Source: Rheinheimera sp. SA_1 (GTDB lineage: Bacteria > Pseudomonadota > Gammaproteobacteria > Enterobacterales > Alteromonadaceae). Taken from it: a stretch of 64,000 nucleotides of DNA. A model generated the notes under the pieces. That model was not told the origin of the DNA, did not search any database, and was given only the letters and a program-made list of their open reading frames with translations. The stretch spans positions 1 to 64,000 of the forward strand of contig NZ_LXWK01000022.1 in the NCBI RefSeq assembly GCF_001669775.1. The letters are read 5' to 3'. Position numbers and translations under genes: made by a program. This document shows positions 51,718 to 60,514 of this stretch, in pieces. The first letter of the stretch is position 1; each line of letters starts with the position of its first letter.

Positions 51718-53217
51718 ATGGATCGTCGCCGCTTTTTAACTGCTGCTATCGCTTGTGCCAGCGCCAGTGCACTTGCCAGTAACGCTGACAAACTGCTGGC
51801 CGTGACCCGATCGCCAGCAATGTCGACCAGCAAAGCTTCGTGGAGCAAAGCTTTTGCCGGAGTTCGCGCCGATTTTGCGCCGCTGCAGTTGCACACTGAA
51901 GGCAAATGGCCGACCGATTTGAACGGTATGTTGCTGCGTAACGGTCCGGCACGGCTGGAGCGGGCGGGTGAGCGTTATCAGCACTGGTTTGATGGCGATG
52001 GCATGGTGCAGCAATTTCGCTTTGCCAACGGTAAAGTGCAGCATCAAGGCAAATTTATTCAGACCAAAAAATATCTGGTGGAAGAAATGGCGGGCGCCTT
52101 TCGTTATCACACTGCCGGTACTTTGGTGAAAAATCCGTTACCGGCGCGCAATAACGATGATTTAAATACCGCCAATACCGCGCTTATTCCATGGCAAGGT
52201 GAAGTGCTGGCGTTATGGGAAGGTGGTTCGGCGCACCGGATTGATCCGGATAACCTGAGCACTCTTAGCGTCAAAGACTTCGGTGAGCAATATAAACAAC
52301 TGCCTTTTTCGGCGCATCCGTTGCCGGATGGTCAGGGCGGGATGTGGAATTTTGGCACCTGGTATGTCAGCGGCCAGCCGTTGATGCTGCTGTACCATAT
52401 CGGCGCAAAGTCCGAAATGCAGCGGATGCAGCAAATTAAACTGCCGCAAGCCAGTTATCTGCATGCTTTTAGCCAGACCGCCGACAAGCTGGTATTTTTC
52501 TTGGGAGCTTGTGTTTATGAGCAGGGCCAGACCTTTATTGATGCTTTTAAATGGCGGCCAGAGCTTGGTTCGCAGCTGCTGATCATTGATAAAACCGACT
52601 TTACCCAGCAGCAGTGGGTAGAATTACCGGCCGGTTTTGCTTTTCATTTTGGTCAGGCCTGGCAGCAAGGTGGTGAACTGCATCTGCAAGCCTGTTTATA
52701 TCCGGACTCGGGTGTGATGCTGGAAGGTATGAGTTATTTACTGACCGGTGATGGCCGTAAACAAAGTAGCGTCTCGGAATTGGTTACAATTCGCGTGGCA
52801 CTTGACAAAAAAGGCGCATCGGCAGCAGTTGAACGCAGTGGCTTGGTGATGGAGTTTCCACAATATGTGGCGGGATTTGCCAGTCCGGGATCAGCAGCTT
52901 CCGGTAAAGTACAGGTAGCACCGTTATTTGGCGTCAGCGGTAGCGATCGCAGCGAAGCCGGTTTAAGTGATAGTCTGGTGTGCATCGATGCCGCTGGCCG
53001 GCAACAAAGTTATCAGTTTGGGCCAGGTGTGGTGGCGGAAGAGCCTTTATTAGTCAGTGGCAGTCGGCAGGTTTTAATCAGCTGGCTGGATTATCGTCAC
53101 AACCAAAGTGGTTTAAGTTTGTTTAACAGCGACGATCTGAACGCGGGCCCCATCGCACAGGCCCGGATGGACCGGATGTTACCGCTGGGGTTTCATGGTT
53201 GTTGGTTGGATGCATAA
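51718..53217 (+). CDS. Carotenoid oxygenase (RPE65/CCD family), Tat-exported
   Basis: About 499 residues. The start MDRRRFLTAAIACASASALA is a twin-arginine signal, so a cofactor-loaded enzyme is exported. The family core begins WPTDLNGMLLRNGPARLERA and HWFDGDGMVQQFRF. The four iron-binding His are placed in FSAHPLPDG (near 200), SYLHAFSQ (near 249), FAFHFGQAW (near 311) and GFHGCWLDA (near 493). These enzymes cleave carotenoids, stilbenes or related alkenes with oxygen. The ATG at 51718 was chosen over 51703 because the Tat motif follows it directly. Ends just before the long inverted repeat at 53238. Confidence 0.9.
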   Translation: MDRRRFLTAAIACASASALASNADKLLAVTRSPAMSTSKASWSKAFAGVRADFAPLQLHTEGKWPTDLNGMLLRNGPARLERAGERYQHWFDGDGMVQQFRFANGKVQHQGKFIQTKKYLVEEMAGAFRYHTAGTLVKNPLPARNNDDLNTANTALIPWQGEVLALWEGGSAHRIDPDNLSTLSVKDFGEQYKQLPFSAHPLPDGQGGMWNFGTWYVSGQPLMLLYHIGAKSEMQRMQQIKLPQASYLHAFSQTADKLVFFLGACVYEQGQTFIDAFKWRPELGSQLLIIDKTDFTQQQWVELPAGFAFHFGQAWQQGGELHLQACLYPDSGVMLEGMSYLLTGDGRKQSSVSELVTIRVALDKKGASAAVERSGLVMEFPQYVAGFASPGSAASGKVQVAPLFGVSGSDRSEAGLSDSLVCIDAAGRQQSYQFGPGVVAEEPLLVSGSRQVLISWLDYRHNQSGLSLFNSDDLNAGPIAQARMDRMLPLGFHGCWLDA

Positions 53218-53237
53218 TGATAAAAGAGACACTTGTT

Positions 53238-53301
53238 AACATCAGGGTCAGAGTCAATTGTTAACAAAAGTCTGTTAACAATTGACTCTGACCCTGATGT
53301 T
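53238..53301. repeat. Perfect 29-bp inverted repeat with GACTCTGACCC ends
   Basis: Arms at 53238-53266 and 53273-53301 are perfectly complementary over 29 bases with a six-base loop (AAAGTC). The arm contains GGGTCAGAGTCAATTG, a sequence head that in related genomes flanks REP-associated transposases or forms solitary hairpins. It lies between the convergent carotenoid oxygenase and GST genes and could also stop transcription both ways. Relationship to the hairpin at 1672-1738 is by architecture, not by identical sequence. Confidence 0.75.
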
Positions 53302-53342
53302 ATTGACTCGGTAGGTGTAGCGAAAATTTTTCCGCTCAGCGG

Positions 53343-54023
53343 TCAAACCCGCCGGTAATCCACCAGTACCCGGCCGTAATTGCCAATTTCTGCTTCATGA
53401 CTGACTTCACGCCAGCTTTCGTCTAACGCTGCTTCATACCATTGTTGCATGGCTGGGAGCTGCAGCAGCTGCTGTACATAGGTCATTGATTTTTCGCTTA
53501 ATTGCAGGCCGTAACTTTGAATGCGAAATGCTACAGGTGCAAAAAATGCATCAACTGCACTGAACTGTGCACCAGCCAGAAATGGCCCGCCAAATTGTTG
53601 CAGACCTTGTTGCCAGAGTTCATCCAGCCGTTGTAGTTCTTTTGCTAACGCTGCTGGCGGATCCTGCAGCTCAACTCGGACGCCGCAGTTCATGGTGCAG
53701 ACACTGCGTAAAGTACCAAAACCAGCATGCATTTCACTGCAGGCGCTGCGGGCAAAATTCCGGGCCATGGTATCTGTTGGCCAGACACCCGGGTGACGTT
53801 CGGCCAGATATTCGACAATCGCCAGCGATTCCCACACCACCACATCGCCATCATGTAGACAAGGCACTTTGCCGGTTGGTGAAAAGCTGCGGAAATTGTG
53901 ATAGTTGTTCGCGGCAAATTGCTGCAGTTGTTCAGTAAAAGGAATATTCAGCTGCGTCATTAATAACCAGGGCCGCAGCGACCAGGACGAATAATTTTTA
54001 TTGGCGATAAAAAGCTGATACAT
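53343..54023 (-). CDS. Glutathione S-transferase family protein
   Basis: 226 residues from MYQLFIANKNYSSWSLRPW, a typical start of the YfcF/zeta-like bacterial GST group with SSWSLRPW as the glutathione-site Ser region. FSPTGKVPCLHDGD holds the cis-Pro near 55 and VWESLAIVEYLAERHP the ES motif near 66-69. The C-terminal helical domain follows (SEMHAGFGTLRS, FSAVDAFFAPVAFRI with the N-capping motif). Role may be detoxification or maleylacetoacetate-type isomerisation; unproven. GGAGGTGTGT precedes the ATG at 54023. Confidence 0.88.
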   Translation of the reverse strand: MYQLFIANKNYSSWSLRPWLLMTQLNIPFTEQLQQFAANNYHNFRSFSPTGKVPCLHDGDVVVWESLAIVEYLAERHPGVWPTDTMARNFARSACSEMHAGFGTLRSVCTMNCGVRVELQDPPAALAKELQRLDELWQQGLQQFGGPFLAGAQFSAVDAFFAPVAFRIQSYGLQLSEKSMTYVQQLLQLPAMQQWYEAALDESWREVSHEAEIGNYGRVLVDYRRV

Positions 54024-54160
54024 ACACACCTCCTTGCGAATGGGAGGCTCAGAATACGCCTGTCATTGGCCAGGCTCAAGCAAGGTGTGCGGAGAATGTT
54101 CCAGCGATGCCATTTGTTGACGTTGCCGGAACCACGATGCTTTTTGTACGTAAATACGAA

Positions 54161-54886
54161 TTAACGGGTCGTGCGTCGTTTTAGCCAAAACATACTACAC
54201 AGACTCAAAACAAGCAAAGTCAGCGGGGTGGGTGCCGGAACTGTTTCGATTGGAGGTTGCACAGCAGCCACATCTCCGGAACGGACAGCCCAAGCATAGG
54301 CATGTTGGTATGTTTCGTATTCGGACTGAAAACCGTATTCAGTATCGAAGTATCTGGCAATGCCGTTGTAGTTGCTGGGCGTGGAAGCCCAGTAAATTCC
54401 ACTCATCAGGTTGGAAACTGATTTGGACTGCCAGGTCATTAAATCGAGGTAACTATTGCTGATGGCCTGATGCATTGCGGTGCGGTGCCACTCGGGATCC
54501 AATTCATGGATATCCAGGCGTTGGCCGTGCAGTGCTAAATGGTTGCTGAACATTCCCGCTAATTCATTCTGCTCACCTTTACAGGCAAAGCCATAACCCG
54601 GGCTGGGTGTGCAGGTATAGTCATCAGGGTCAACTCCGGCCAGGCGCCAGTCACTGTAACCCGCATATTCGAGATTGGCGGCCCAGTCAGTGGCTTCTTG
54701 CCAGTTCATGAGTCCCGTCGCATGGTAACCGCTGGTTTTTGCAAAGTTAGCATCGGTTAGCCAGGTGATATCGAGCCAGTTGTCATACACCATGCCGTTG
54801 CCACGGTCGATTAAACCGGCCTGTGCTGTACCTGCTGTTAAAATGCAGCCAAAAGCTGCGACGAGTAAAGAGAGTTTTAATTTCAT
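54161..54886 (-). CDS. DUF1566/Lcl-type secreted protein with PEP-CTERM-like tail
   Basis: 241 residues. Signal peptide (LLVAAFGCILTAGTAQA). The body (GNGMVYDNWLDITWLTDANF, NWQEATDWAANLEYAGYSDW, RLAGV, YWASTP, YAWAVRSGD) has the repeated Trp/Asp pattern of DUF1566/Lcl C-terminal domains, which are lectin-like surface modules. It ends VPAPTPLTLLVLSLCSMFWL followed by KRRTTR, a VPxP-hydrophobic-basic tail like PEP-CTERM exosortase signals. Exosortase genes are not in this window. Stand-alone gene; function unknown. Confidence 0.8.
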   Translation of the reverse strand: MKLKLSLLVAAFGCILTAGTAQAGLIDRGNGMVYDNWLDITWLTDANFAKTSGYHATGLMNWQEATDWAANLEYAGYSDWRLAGVDPDDYTCTPSPGYGFACKGEQNELAGMFSNHLALHGQRLDIHELDPEWHRTAMHQAISNSYLDLMTWQSKSVSNLMSGIYWASTPSNYNGIARYFDTEYGFQSEYETYQHAYAWAVRSGDVAAVQPPIETVPAPTPLTLLVLSLCSMFWLKRRTTR

Positions 54887-55104
54887 TAGAGAAACCTACA
54901 TTCGTTAAAAGCTGCCGGTCTTCAGCAACAAATAGGCCACAATATAAGCCTTTGCTTTTAAAGAATTTTAATTTTCAATGTAGAATAAGTGTAAAAATAT
55001 ATGACGACATGGTTAAATATTAAGCGTTGTTAACTTTGTTTAAGTAAAGACTTTGCGAGAGGGGCATCAGATTGATTCATCTTGGCTGGGTCAAAACGCA
55101 AAGT

Positions 55105-56010
55105 TTAGCTATTGATTAACCCCTGCTGCAAAAACGACACGAACTGCCGTACTTTGGCCGGCCGGTGTGGTCCAGGCGGATAGACCGCGTAAATACCACC
55201 AGCCGGCAATTGCCATTCGGGTAACACCCGTTGCAACAAACCTTGTTGCTGCATGGCTTTGGCGCTGTAGTCGGGCAGTACACCAAGTCCGGCGCCATGT
55301 AGTAATAACGAGGTCACGGTCTGGGTAGAACTGGTTTTAATGCTGCTTGGCAGCCGCAATTCAACCACCTGTTTGCCTTGGCTAAACCGCCACTGTTGTG
55401 GTGTTGGCAGCAGTGTAAAAGCCACTAAATTCATTGCTTTCAAATCATCCGGCTGCAGTGGTGCGGCAAATTTTTCCAAATAAGCCGGTGCGGCCAACAA
55501 CCACTGCGCAAAATCGCCCAGCCGCTGGGCTTTGAGACTGGAATCCTGCAGCCAGCCAATCCGAATTGATAAATCAATCCCTTGTTTAATCAGGTCTTGC
55601 ACCTGATCGCTGCTGCGAAGGTCCAGCTGCAGTTTTGGATGCAACCGCTGAAACTGCAGCAGCAACGGTACTAACACCCGGTTGCTGTAATCCTCAGGCG
55701 CGCTGATCACCAAAGTGCCGCTGAGCTCTGCATCTGCTAGCGTCCTTTGCTGCAGCAGCGTCAATTCGCTACGCAGTTCATCGAGCAGCGGCAAACATCG
55801 TTCCACCAACAAGGCACCTTCGGCCGTTAAGCTCACTTGCCGCGTGGTACGCCGGAACAACGCCACACCAAGTTGTTGCTCCAGCGCTTTAATTTGCAGG
55901 CTAATTTTTGTTTTACTGCTGCTAAGACGTGCGGCGGCAGCGGTAAAACTGCCACTGGCCGCCAGTGCCTGCACCAATAACAGACTATTTAAATCCAGTT
56001 GGTTTTTCAT
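55105..56010 (-). CDS. LysR-family transcriptional regulator
   Basis: 301 residues from MKNQLDLNSLLLVQALAASG. Winged HTH: SFTAAAARLSSSKTKISLQI, KALEQQLGVALFRRTTRQVS; the Ser/Lys-rich recognition helix SSSKTKIS is typical of AaeR/DmlR-like members. The effector domain starts at LSGTLVISAPEDYSNRVLVP. It is divergent from the NAD(P)-binding protein gene, 152 bases away, which is the likely target. An in-frame ATG at 56043 is less likely since the HTH begins normally from 56010. Confidence 0.9.
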   Translation of the reverse strand: MKNQLDLNSLLLVQALAASGSFTAAAARLSSSKTKISLQIKALEQQLGVALFRRTTRQVSLTAEGALLVERCLPLLDELRSELTLLQQRTLADAELSGTLVISAPEDYSNRVLVPLLLQFQRLHPKLQLDLRSSDQVQDLIKQGIDLSIRIGWLQDSSLKAQRLGDFAQWLLAAPAYLEKFAAPLQPDDLKAMNLVAFTLLPTPQQWRFSQGKQVVELRLPSSIKTSSTQTVTSLLLHGAGLGVLPDYSAKAMQQQGLLQRVLPEWQLPAGGIYAVYPPGPHRPAKVRQFVSFLQQGLINS

Positions 56011-56162
56011 CAAATTGTTTTGTTTATCTAAACAGTGAATCAAAGATTAGCTGATTTTTCTTTGGTAATCGAGCAAGGATAATAGCGTCATTGCCGGAGC
56101 TGCTGTTGTAGTCAGCCCGGTCAGCCACTGATCAATCAATGACCTCATGAAGGACAACTGTT

Positions 56163-56816
56163 ATGAACAACATCAGCAAAATTGCCATTATCGGCGCTTC
56201 AGGTTTTATTGGCTCGGCGTTAACTAAAGAAGCGCTTTCGCGAGGGCTGCAGGTACGGGCGCTGGTTAGCCGGCCTGAAAGGCTCGAAGCGACAACTCAA
56301 TTAGAAGTCGTGGCAGTGGATGTGCTCGATACCGCCGCCTTAATCGCCGCCCTTCAAGGGGTGGACGTGGTGCTGAGCGCATTTAGTGGACATGCGCAAA
56401 CTGATGTAGCCAGCTATTACCAACGTGGTGTAGCTTCCATTCTGGCAGCAGTCAAAGCGCAAACGGACATCCCACGTTTACTGCTGGTCGGCGGCGCGGC
56501 ATCCTTGGAAGTACCCGATGGGTCGATGCTGCTCGACAGTCCGAATTTTCCGGCTGAATATCGTGGCACCGCAGAAGGTGCTTATGCAGCGTTGCAGCTA
56601 TTACGGGCAGAAACCGCGCTGCAATGGAGTTATTTGTCGCCAGCGGCGGAAATTTTCCCGGGCGATAAAACCGGTCAGTTCCGTTTAGGTGGTGATCAGT
56701 TACTGACCGATACTAACGGCAAAAGCCGCATTTCGACCGGCGATTATGCCGTGGCAATGCTGGACGAACTGCAGCAACCGAAGCAGCTGAACCGGCGTTT
56801 TAGTGTGGCCTATTAA
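56163..56816 (+). CDS. NAD(P)H-binding protein (NmrA/SDR-a like)
   Basis: 217 residues. The Rossmann motif KIAIIGASGFIGSALTKEAL (GxxGxxG) opens the protein, followed by ALVSRPERL, VDVLDTAALIAALQGVDVVL and LLLVGGAASLEVPDG; WSYLSPAAEIFPGDKTGQFR is typical of the YwnB/NmrA-like flavin-reductase-like branch. Such proteins reduce quinones or flavins or sense NADPH. Regulated probably by the divergent LysR gene. Ribosome-binding site AAGGACAACTGTT lies upstream of the ATG. Confidence 0.88.
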   Translation: MNNISKIAIIGASGFIGSALTKEALSRGLQVRALVSRPERLEATTQLEVVAVDVLDTAALIAALQGVDVVLSAFSGHAQTDVASYYQRGVASILAAVKAQTDIPRLLLVGGAASLEVPDGSMLLDSPNFPAEYRGTAEGAYAALQLLRAETALQWSYLSPAAEIFPGDKTGQFRLGGDQLLTDTNGKSRISTGDYAVAMLDELQQPKQLNRRFSVAY

Positions 56817-56850
56817 GCTGTTAGTTGTTCACAAACCGGCAGCTGGATAG

Positions 56851-58656
56851 TTAGTTCCAGCCATGAAACACAATGCGTGGGTTAACGGTTCCGGTTGACC
56901 CACCGGCCTCCACTTTACCGAGCGCCTGATCATATCGGATTTTACCTGCTCCACCGACGTTCACCGTTTTTCCAACGGCAGAGCCGGAGAATATACCGGC
57001 TAAACTGTCCATTTTGATATCGGTTCGCGGGGCGTAAATGGCAGCATAAATGGATTTAATGCCACCATTGAGTTTGATGCCATCTTTGCCACTATACGAA
57101 GAATAAATCGACATCACCGGCCGGCCATCGACGATCCCTTGCGGTTCGCCCACCGGAAATTGATCATTAATGACTTTGGCGCCGCCGGTAAATTCAATCC
57201 GGCCACTGGTGATAATGGTCAGTGAACTGCCGTTGTTAATCTGCAACGCTGAATCGCCGCCAAACACCATGTCACCAGCAATAAACAACGTCACATGGCC
57301 GTTAATTATCAGTTTGCCTTCACTGCCGCCATTGACACTGCTGACAAAATACATCGACTGACTCTTTTTCAAAAACAGGCCATTTTGCGGTGTCAGACTG
57401 GCGGGTAGATTGGGTACATCAAGATGTTTACCTTCGGTGGCAGTTAAAGTATAGATCTTGCGATCCCAGGCCTGACGCACATTCAAGGCTGGCAGTGTGG
57501 CGGGTTGCTCCACCGCTTCGACGGCTTCGCTGATACGCAGCGGGTCGCATAACGGGTTAAAACTTTCACTGGCTTCGTCGTCGTTATCGACCGGCAGCAA
57601 CGGCACCGGCGCAAAACTCAAGTCGGCCTGTTGTTGGCCAAGCCCCGCCGGATTTACGCTGCCGCGGTAACGCAATAATGCTGGTTGTAAAATACTACTG
57701 CTGTAACCAGCTAACTGCACATCGCCATAGACTTCAACAGCGCCGTTGATTTTGGCATTATTGGTCAGCGTCAGATTGCCCTGGGTGCGCAAACCACCTT
57801 GTAGTTTCGCCACGTTGTTCACCCGGATATGGCTGTTGGCTTTGACTTCCCCTTCGACCACCACGGTATTGTTGACATCAATGGTTCCGACCGCCCACGC
57901 TTGTTTTTTAATCACGGCGCTGGCGTTGTTGAGCAGGATATTGCCATTGGCATGCAGTTTTCCACTGATGACAGAAGAGCCGGTTAAGGTGATATTACCG
58001 GTTGAGAGTACATCGCCAATCACCGGTGAATCACCGACCAAAGTTACACTGCCACCATCGGTGACAGTGCGCACCACCACATTGGTGTTACTGGCTAGCG
58101 GGTTGGACGAATCATAACTGGTAATACCGCCGCTAGCTGTAAGGTCAACTGCGTTACAACCGGTGACGGCATGTGCAAAAGGGAACAGACTGACGCCGCT
58201 GCCGCTGATGCGTTTAAACATCACTTTGCGCGTGGCGGCACTATCGCCATAGCGCGCACCATCGGCGCTGACAGCAAAACCCTGAGCCTTAACTTCAGCA
58301 GCTCCGGCCTGATATTTCCGGCCTCCGGATATGCTGCCTGCGACAACTTTAGCCGCAACGGCCACTTCGGCATCAGTGGCATTGGCATTGGCTGGATCTT
58401 TGGCAAAGGCATTCAGCTGATGAAAACTTTCAAATACCGCTTTATCCGCCAGTAGTTCGGCGTTGAGTTTTTTCTGAAAATTACCGCTCATCCGCTCCTG
58501 CGATACCGAACTGTTAAGTGCAGTAAATACCAGTAAACTGGCAATGGTGGTCAGCATCAATACAAACAACAATGACATGCCTCGTTGTTTTGCAGCTCCG
58601 ATGTTTAACTGGTGGCTCAAGTTCAACTTGGTATGCAGATCCTGTTTGTTGCACAT
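56851..58656 (-). CDS. pilX: PilX-type minor pilin with long polymer-forming (DUF7305-like) C-terminal domain
   Basis: 601 residues. A prepilin-like N-terminus: a 26-residue basic leader ending KQRG, then MSLLFVLMLTTIASLLVFTA, the pilin helix, and QERMSGNFQKKLNAELLADK as in PilX N-terminal domains. Residues about 150-330 consist of bactofilin-like repeats (VIGDVLSTGNITLTGSSVIS, KLHANGNILLNNASAVI, VEGEVKANSHIRVNNVAKLQ). The C-terminal domain (GRIEFTGGAKVIND, SIYSSYSGKDGIKLNG, IYAAIYAPRTDIKM) resembles DUF7305. It is far longer than Pseudomonas PilX (~195 aa) and may combine PilX and tip functions; no PilY1 gene follows. Last gene of the minor pilin operon, two bases after pilW. Confidence 0.82.
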   Translation of the reverse strand: MCNKQDLHTKLNLSHQLNIGAAKQRGMSLLFVLMLTTIASLLVFTALNSSVSQERMSGNFQKKLNAELLADKAVFESFHQLNAFAKDPANANATDAEVAVAAKVVAGSISGGRKYQAGAAEVKAQGFAVSADGARYGDSAATRKVMFKRISGSGVSLFPFAHAVTGCNAVDLTASGGITSYDSSNPLASNTNVVVRTVTDGGSVTLVGDSPVIGDVLSTGNITLTGSSVISGKLHANGNILLNNASAVIKKQAWAVGTIDVNNTVVVEGEVKANSHIRVNNVAKLQGGLRTQGNLTLTNNAKINGAVEVYGDVQLAGYSSSILQPALLRYRGSVNPAGLGQQQADLSFAPVPLLPVDNDDEASESFNPLCDPLRISEAVEAVEQPATLPALNVRQAWDRKIYTLTATEGKHLDVPNLPASLTPQNGLFLKKSQSMYFVSSVNGGSEGKLIINGHVTLFIAGDMVFGGDSALQINNGSSLTIITSGRIEFTGGAKVINDQFPVGEPQGIVDGRPVMSIYSSYSGKDGIKLNGGIKSIYAAIYAPRTDIKMDSLAGIFSGSAVGKTVNVGGAGKIRYDQALGKVEAGGSTGTVNPRIVFHGWN

Positions 58657-58658
58657 GT

Positions 58659-59207
58659 TCAGGTTTCCCGAGCCAGAATGACCGATTTCAGCGCAATTTG
58701 CAGGCGCACATAAGGTTCGTTGCTGGCATCGCCGTTCAGATCAGCTTGCGGGTAATTCAGTGGTAAACCGCGTGGCGCTAACCTGGTGGTCAGCAGATCA
58801 CCATTGATGGAAAAGTCGAGCGCAATCAGTCCGGTCACCAGACTGATCCAATTGCCGCCGTTAATGCGGCATTGCAGTTCGCTGCTGTCAAAGCGGAATT
58901 CTTCGACAAAGGCCAATGCTTGGGTCGTGCCACTACAACCCATCTGGCTGCTACTGCTATTGAGTTGTTCAATCCGCAGTGTGTTGCCAGTCAGGCTGAT
59001 CACCGTGCCTTTTCGAACACTGTTATTGAGCATATCCCGGCTGCTTCTGAGCACTTCCTGCGCATTTTCCAGCGCGTTCACCTCATTCACGGTATGCTTT
59101 ATGGCGATCATCGCGCCGCCCATCCCGACCATAATCAGGCTGGATAACAACAGGGTGACCATCAGTTCAACCAGGGTAAAACCATGTGTAGCTTGGATCT
59201 GTGGCAT
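58659..59207 (-). CDS. pilW: PilW-type minor pilin
   Basis: 182 residues. Type IV prepilin peptide MPQIQATHG followed by FTLVELMVTLLLSSLIMVGM (cleavage before Phe, Glu at +5). The rest is a globular domain with two Cys (QMGCSG, ELQCRI) likely forming the pilin disulfide. Minor pilins PilVWX and FimT/FimU prime assembly of the type IV pilus. The ATG at 59207 overlaps the pilV stop (TGATG), showing coupling; an upstream GTG would overlap pilV by 36 bases and is not needed. Confidence 0.87.
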   Translation of the reverse strand: MPQIQATHGFTLVELMVTLLLSSLIMVGMGGAMIAIKHTVNEVNALENAQEVLRSSRDMLNNSVRKGTVISLTGNTLRIEQLNSSSSQMGCSGTTQALAFVEEFRFDSSELQCRINGGNWISLVTGLIALDFSINGDLLTTRLAPRGLPLNYPQADLNGDASNEPYVRLQIALKSVILARET

Positions 59208-59680
59208 CAGATACATCCTGTTGGGTTGCCATTGCGCAGCCACGGAAAGCTGCTTTGAATATCCATGGTGTTGGCTTCGCCATCGTCCAGCCTAAGGTCA
59301 TTCCAGCTGACAGCCAGCTCCAGCATCGTCAAAGGCAAGGGGGCGGCCGGCGCTGGTTGATAGGGGGAAACGTTAAAGGCAAAGGCTTCAAAATCAATCT
59401 GATAACCAGCCGGATCCAGATTTACCTGCGGTTGTAAGGTGCTGATAAAGGCTGCATCAAACATCATGCCGCCTTGTTGCAAGGTACAAAGTTGCGGCCA
59501 GATCCGTTCCACGGCGTTATGTGCCTGAATAGTTGCCACGGTATAGCTCAGACTGCTGCTGGCGTATTGCAAGGCTTTGATCTGTGCGCTGGCAAGGCCG
59601 AGCAGACCCAGACTCGCCAGTAACATTGCTACCAGAACTTCAATCAGGCTAAAGCCATCAGGCCAAACTTGGGTTCGCAT
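59207..59680 (-). CDS. pilV: PilV-type minor pilin
   Basis: 157 residues. MRTQVWPDG then FSLIEVLVAMLLASLGLLGL, the PilV hallmark SLIEVLVAM. The C-terminal half has Cys (LCTLQQGG, NPTGCI). It belongs to the priming complex of type IV pili, with pilW directly overlapping downstream and fimT seven bases upstream. Slightly shorter than Pseudomonas PilV. Confidence 0.87.
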   Translation of the reverse strand: MRTQVWPDGFSLIEVLVAMLLASLGLLGLASAQIKALQYASSSLSYTVATIQAHNAVERIWPQLCTLQQGGMMFDAAFISTLQPQVNLDPAGYQIDFEAFAFNVSPYQPAPAAPLPLTMLELAVSWNDLRLDDGEANTMDIQSSFPWLRNGNPTGCI

Positions 59681-59687
59681 CAGAGAG

Positions 59688-60149
59688 TCAGCCTAAATGA
59701 GTACAAGCCTGACTTTGGATCGTCAGCTGGCCACTGGGAAAGATACACAACCATTTGGCGGCGTCGGTTTGTTCGGTATGGCTGATAGACACTGAAGCCG
59801 GAGTGGCGAAGCCTGCCTGGCTGACATTCACTAATTCCAGTCCGGTGACTGCAATTGTATTATCTTCGAGCTGAACACTGCGGATACTACGGTCTTGCTG
59901 ATCGGGTAATTCCACCTGCCATTTACCGTTGACGCCCGCCACAATATTGACCTGCTGATTGCGTTTAATGGCTTCGCTACGGGCAAATTTGTACATCGCT
60001 TGTATTTGATTCACCGCCTGGGTATGGCGTTCTTGCTGGACTAATTGCAGATACGACGGTAGCGCAAGTGACACAAGAATGGCTGCTATACCCAGCACGA
60101 TCAGCAGTTCGAACAGTGTGAAGCCTTGTTGTGGAATATGGTGTTTCAT
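59688..60149 (-). CDS. fimT: FimT/GspH-type minor pseudopilin
   Basis: 153 residues from MKHHIPQQG, then FTLFELLIVLGIAAILVSLA; the GspH/FimT domain follows (FARSEAIKRNQQVNIVAG, GVNGKWQVELPDQQDRSIR). FimT/FimU proteins initiate the pilus tip and FimT members can bind DNA for uptake. The ATG overlaps the pilE stop (TAATG), so I rejected the frame extending to 60224 inside pilE. Confidence 0.87.
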   Translation of the reverse strand: MKHHIPQQGFTLFELLIVLGIAAILVSLALPSYLQLVQQERHTQAVNQIQAMYKFARSEAIKRNQQVNIVAGVNGKWQVELPDQQDRSIRSVQLEDNTIAVTGLELVNVSQAGFATPASVSISHTEQTDAAKWLCIFPSGQLTIQSQACTHLG

Positions 60150-60514
60150 TAATGCACCCAGCAGCTGTCGTGACCGGTTGCTGCAGTTTTCACACCTTGC
60201 TGATTGATGCTGAGTTCGCCACATAACGAATCATCAACCGGGCTGGCGATGATTGTGAACAAGTCCACTGCGCTGCGCTCGTAACTGAAACTGTAGTAGT
60301 CGGTGGCGGTGATATTGTGCTGTTCAGGATAAGTGCCGTTGCGGCTATAACTGCGTTCCAGCAAGTTTGTTTGCTCCAGCATCAGCCGCTGTGCATCAGT
60401 TCGTCGACCCGCTTTAAGGTAACTGTCGTAGCTTGGATAAACCAAACTGGCCAGAATTGCGACGATAGCGACAACCACCATCAGCTCAATCAAAGTAAAG
60501 CCATAATTTTTCAC
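60149..60514 (-). CDS. pilE: PilE-like type IV pilin
   Basis: 121 residues. Short leader MKNYG then FTLIELMVVVAIVAILASLV, followed by YPSYDSYLKAGRRTDAQRLM, the normal ComP/PilE extension, and a C-terminal D-region with two Cys (DSLCGELS, GHDSCWVH). First gene of the pilE-fimT-pilV-pilW-pilX operon, where the gene starts overlap or nearly touch their neighbours. AGGTTTTTGTG precedes the ATG. PilE-like pilins in this operon position are minor components needed for pilus assembly. Confidence 0.88.
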   Translation of the reverse strand: MKNYGFTLIELMVVVAIVAILASLVYPSYDSYLKAGRRTDAQRLMLEQTNLLERSYSRNGTYPEQHNITATDYYSFSYERSAVDLFTIIASPVDDSLCGELSINQQGVKTAATGHDSCWVH

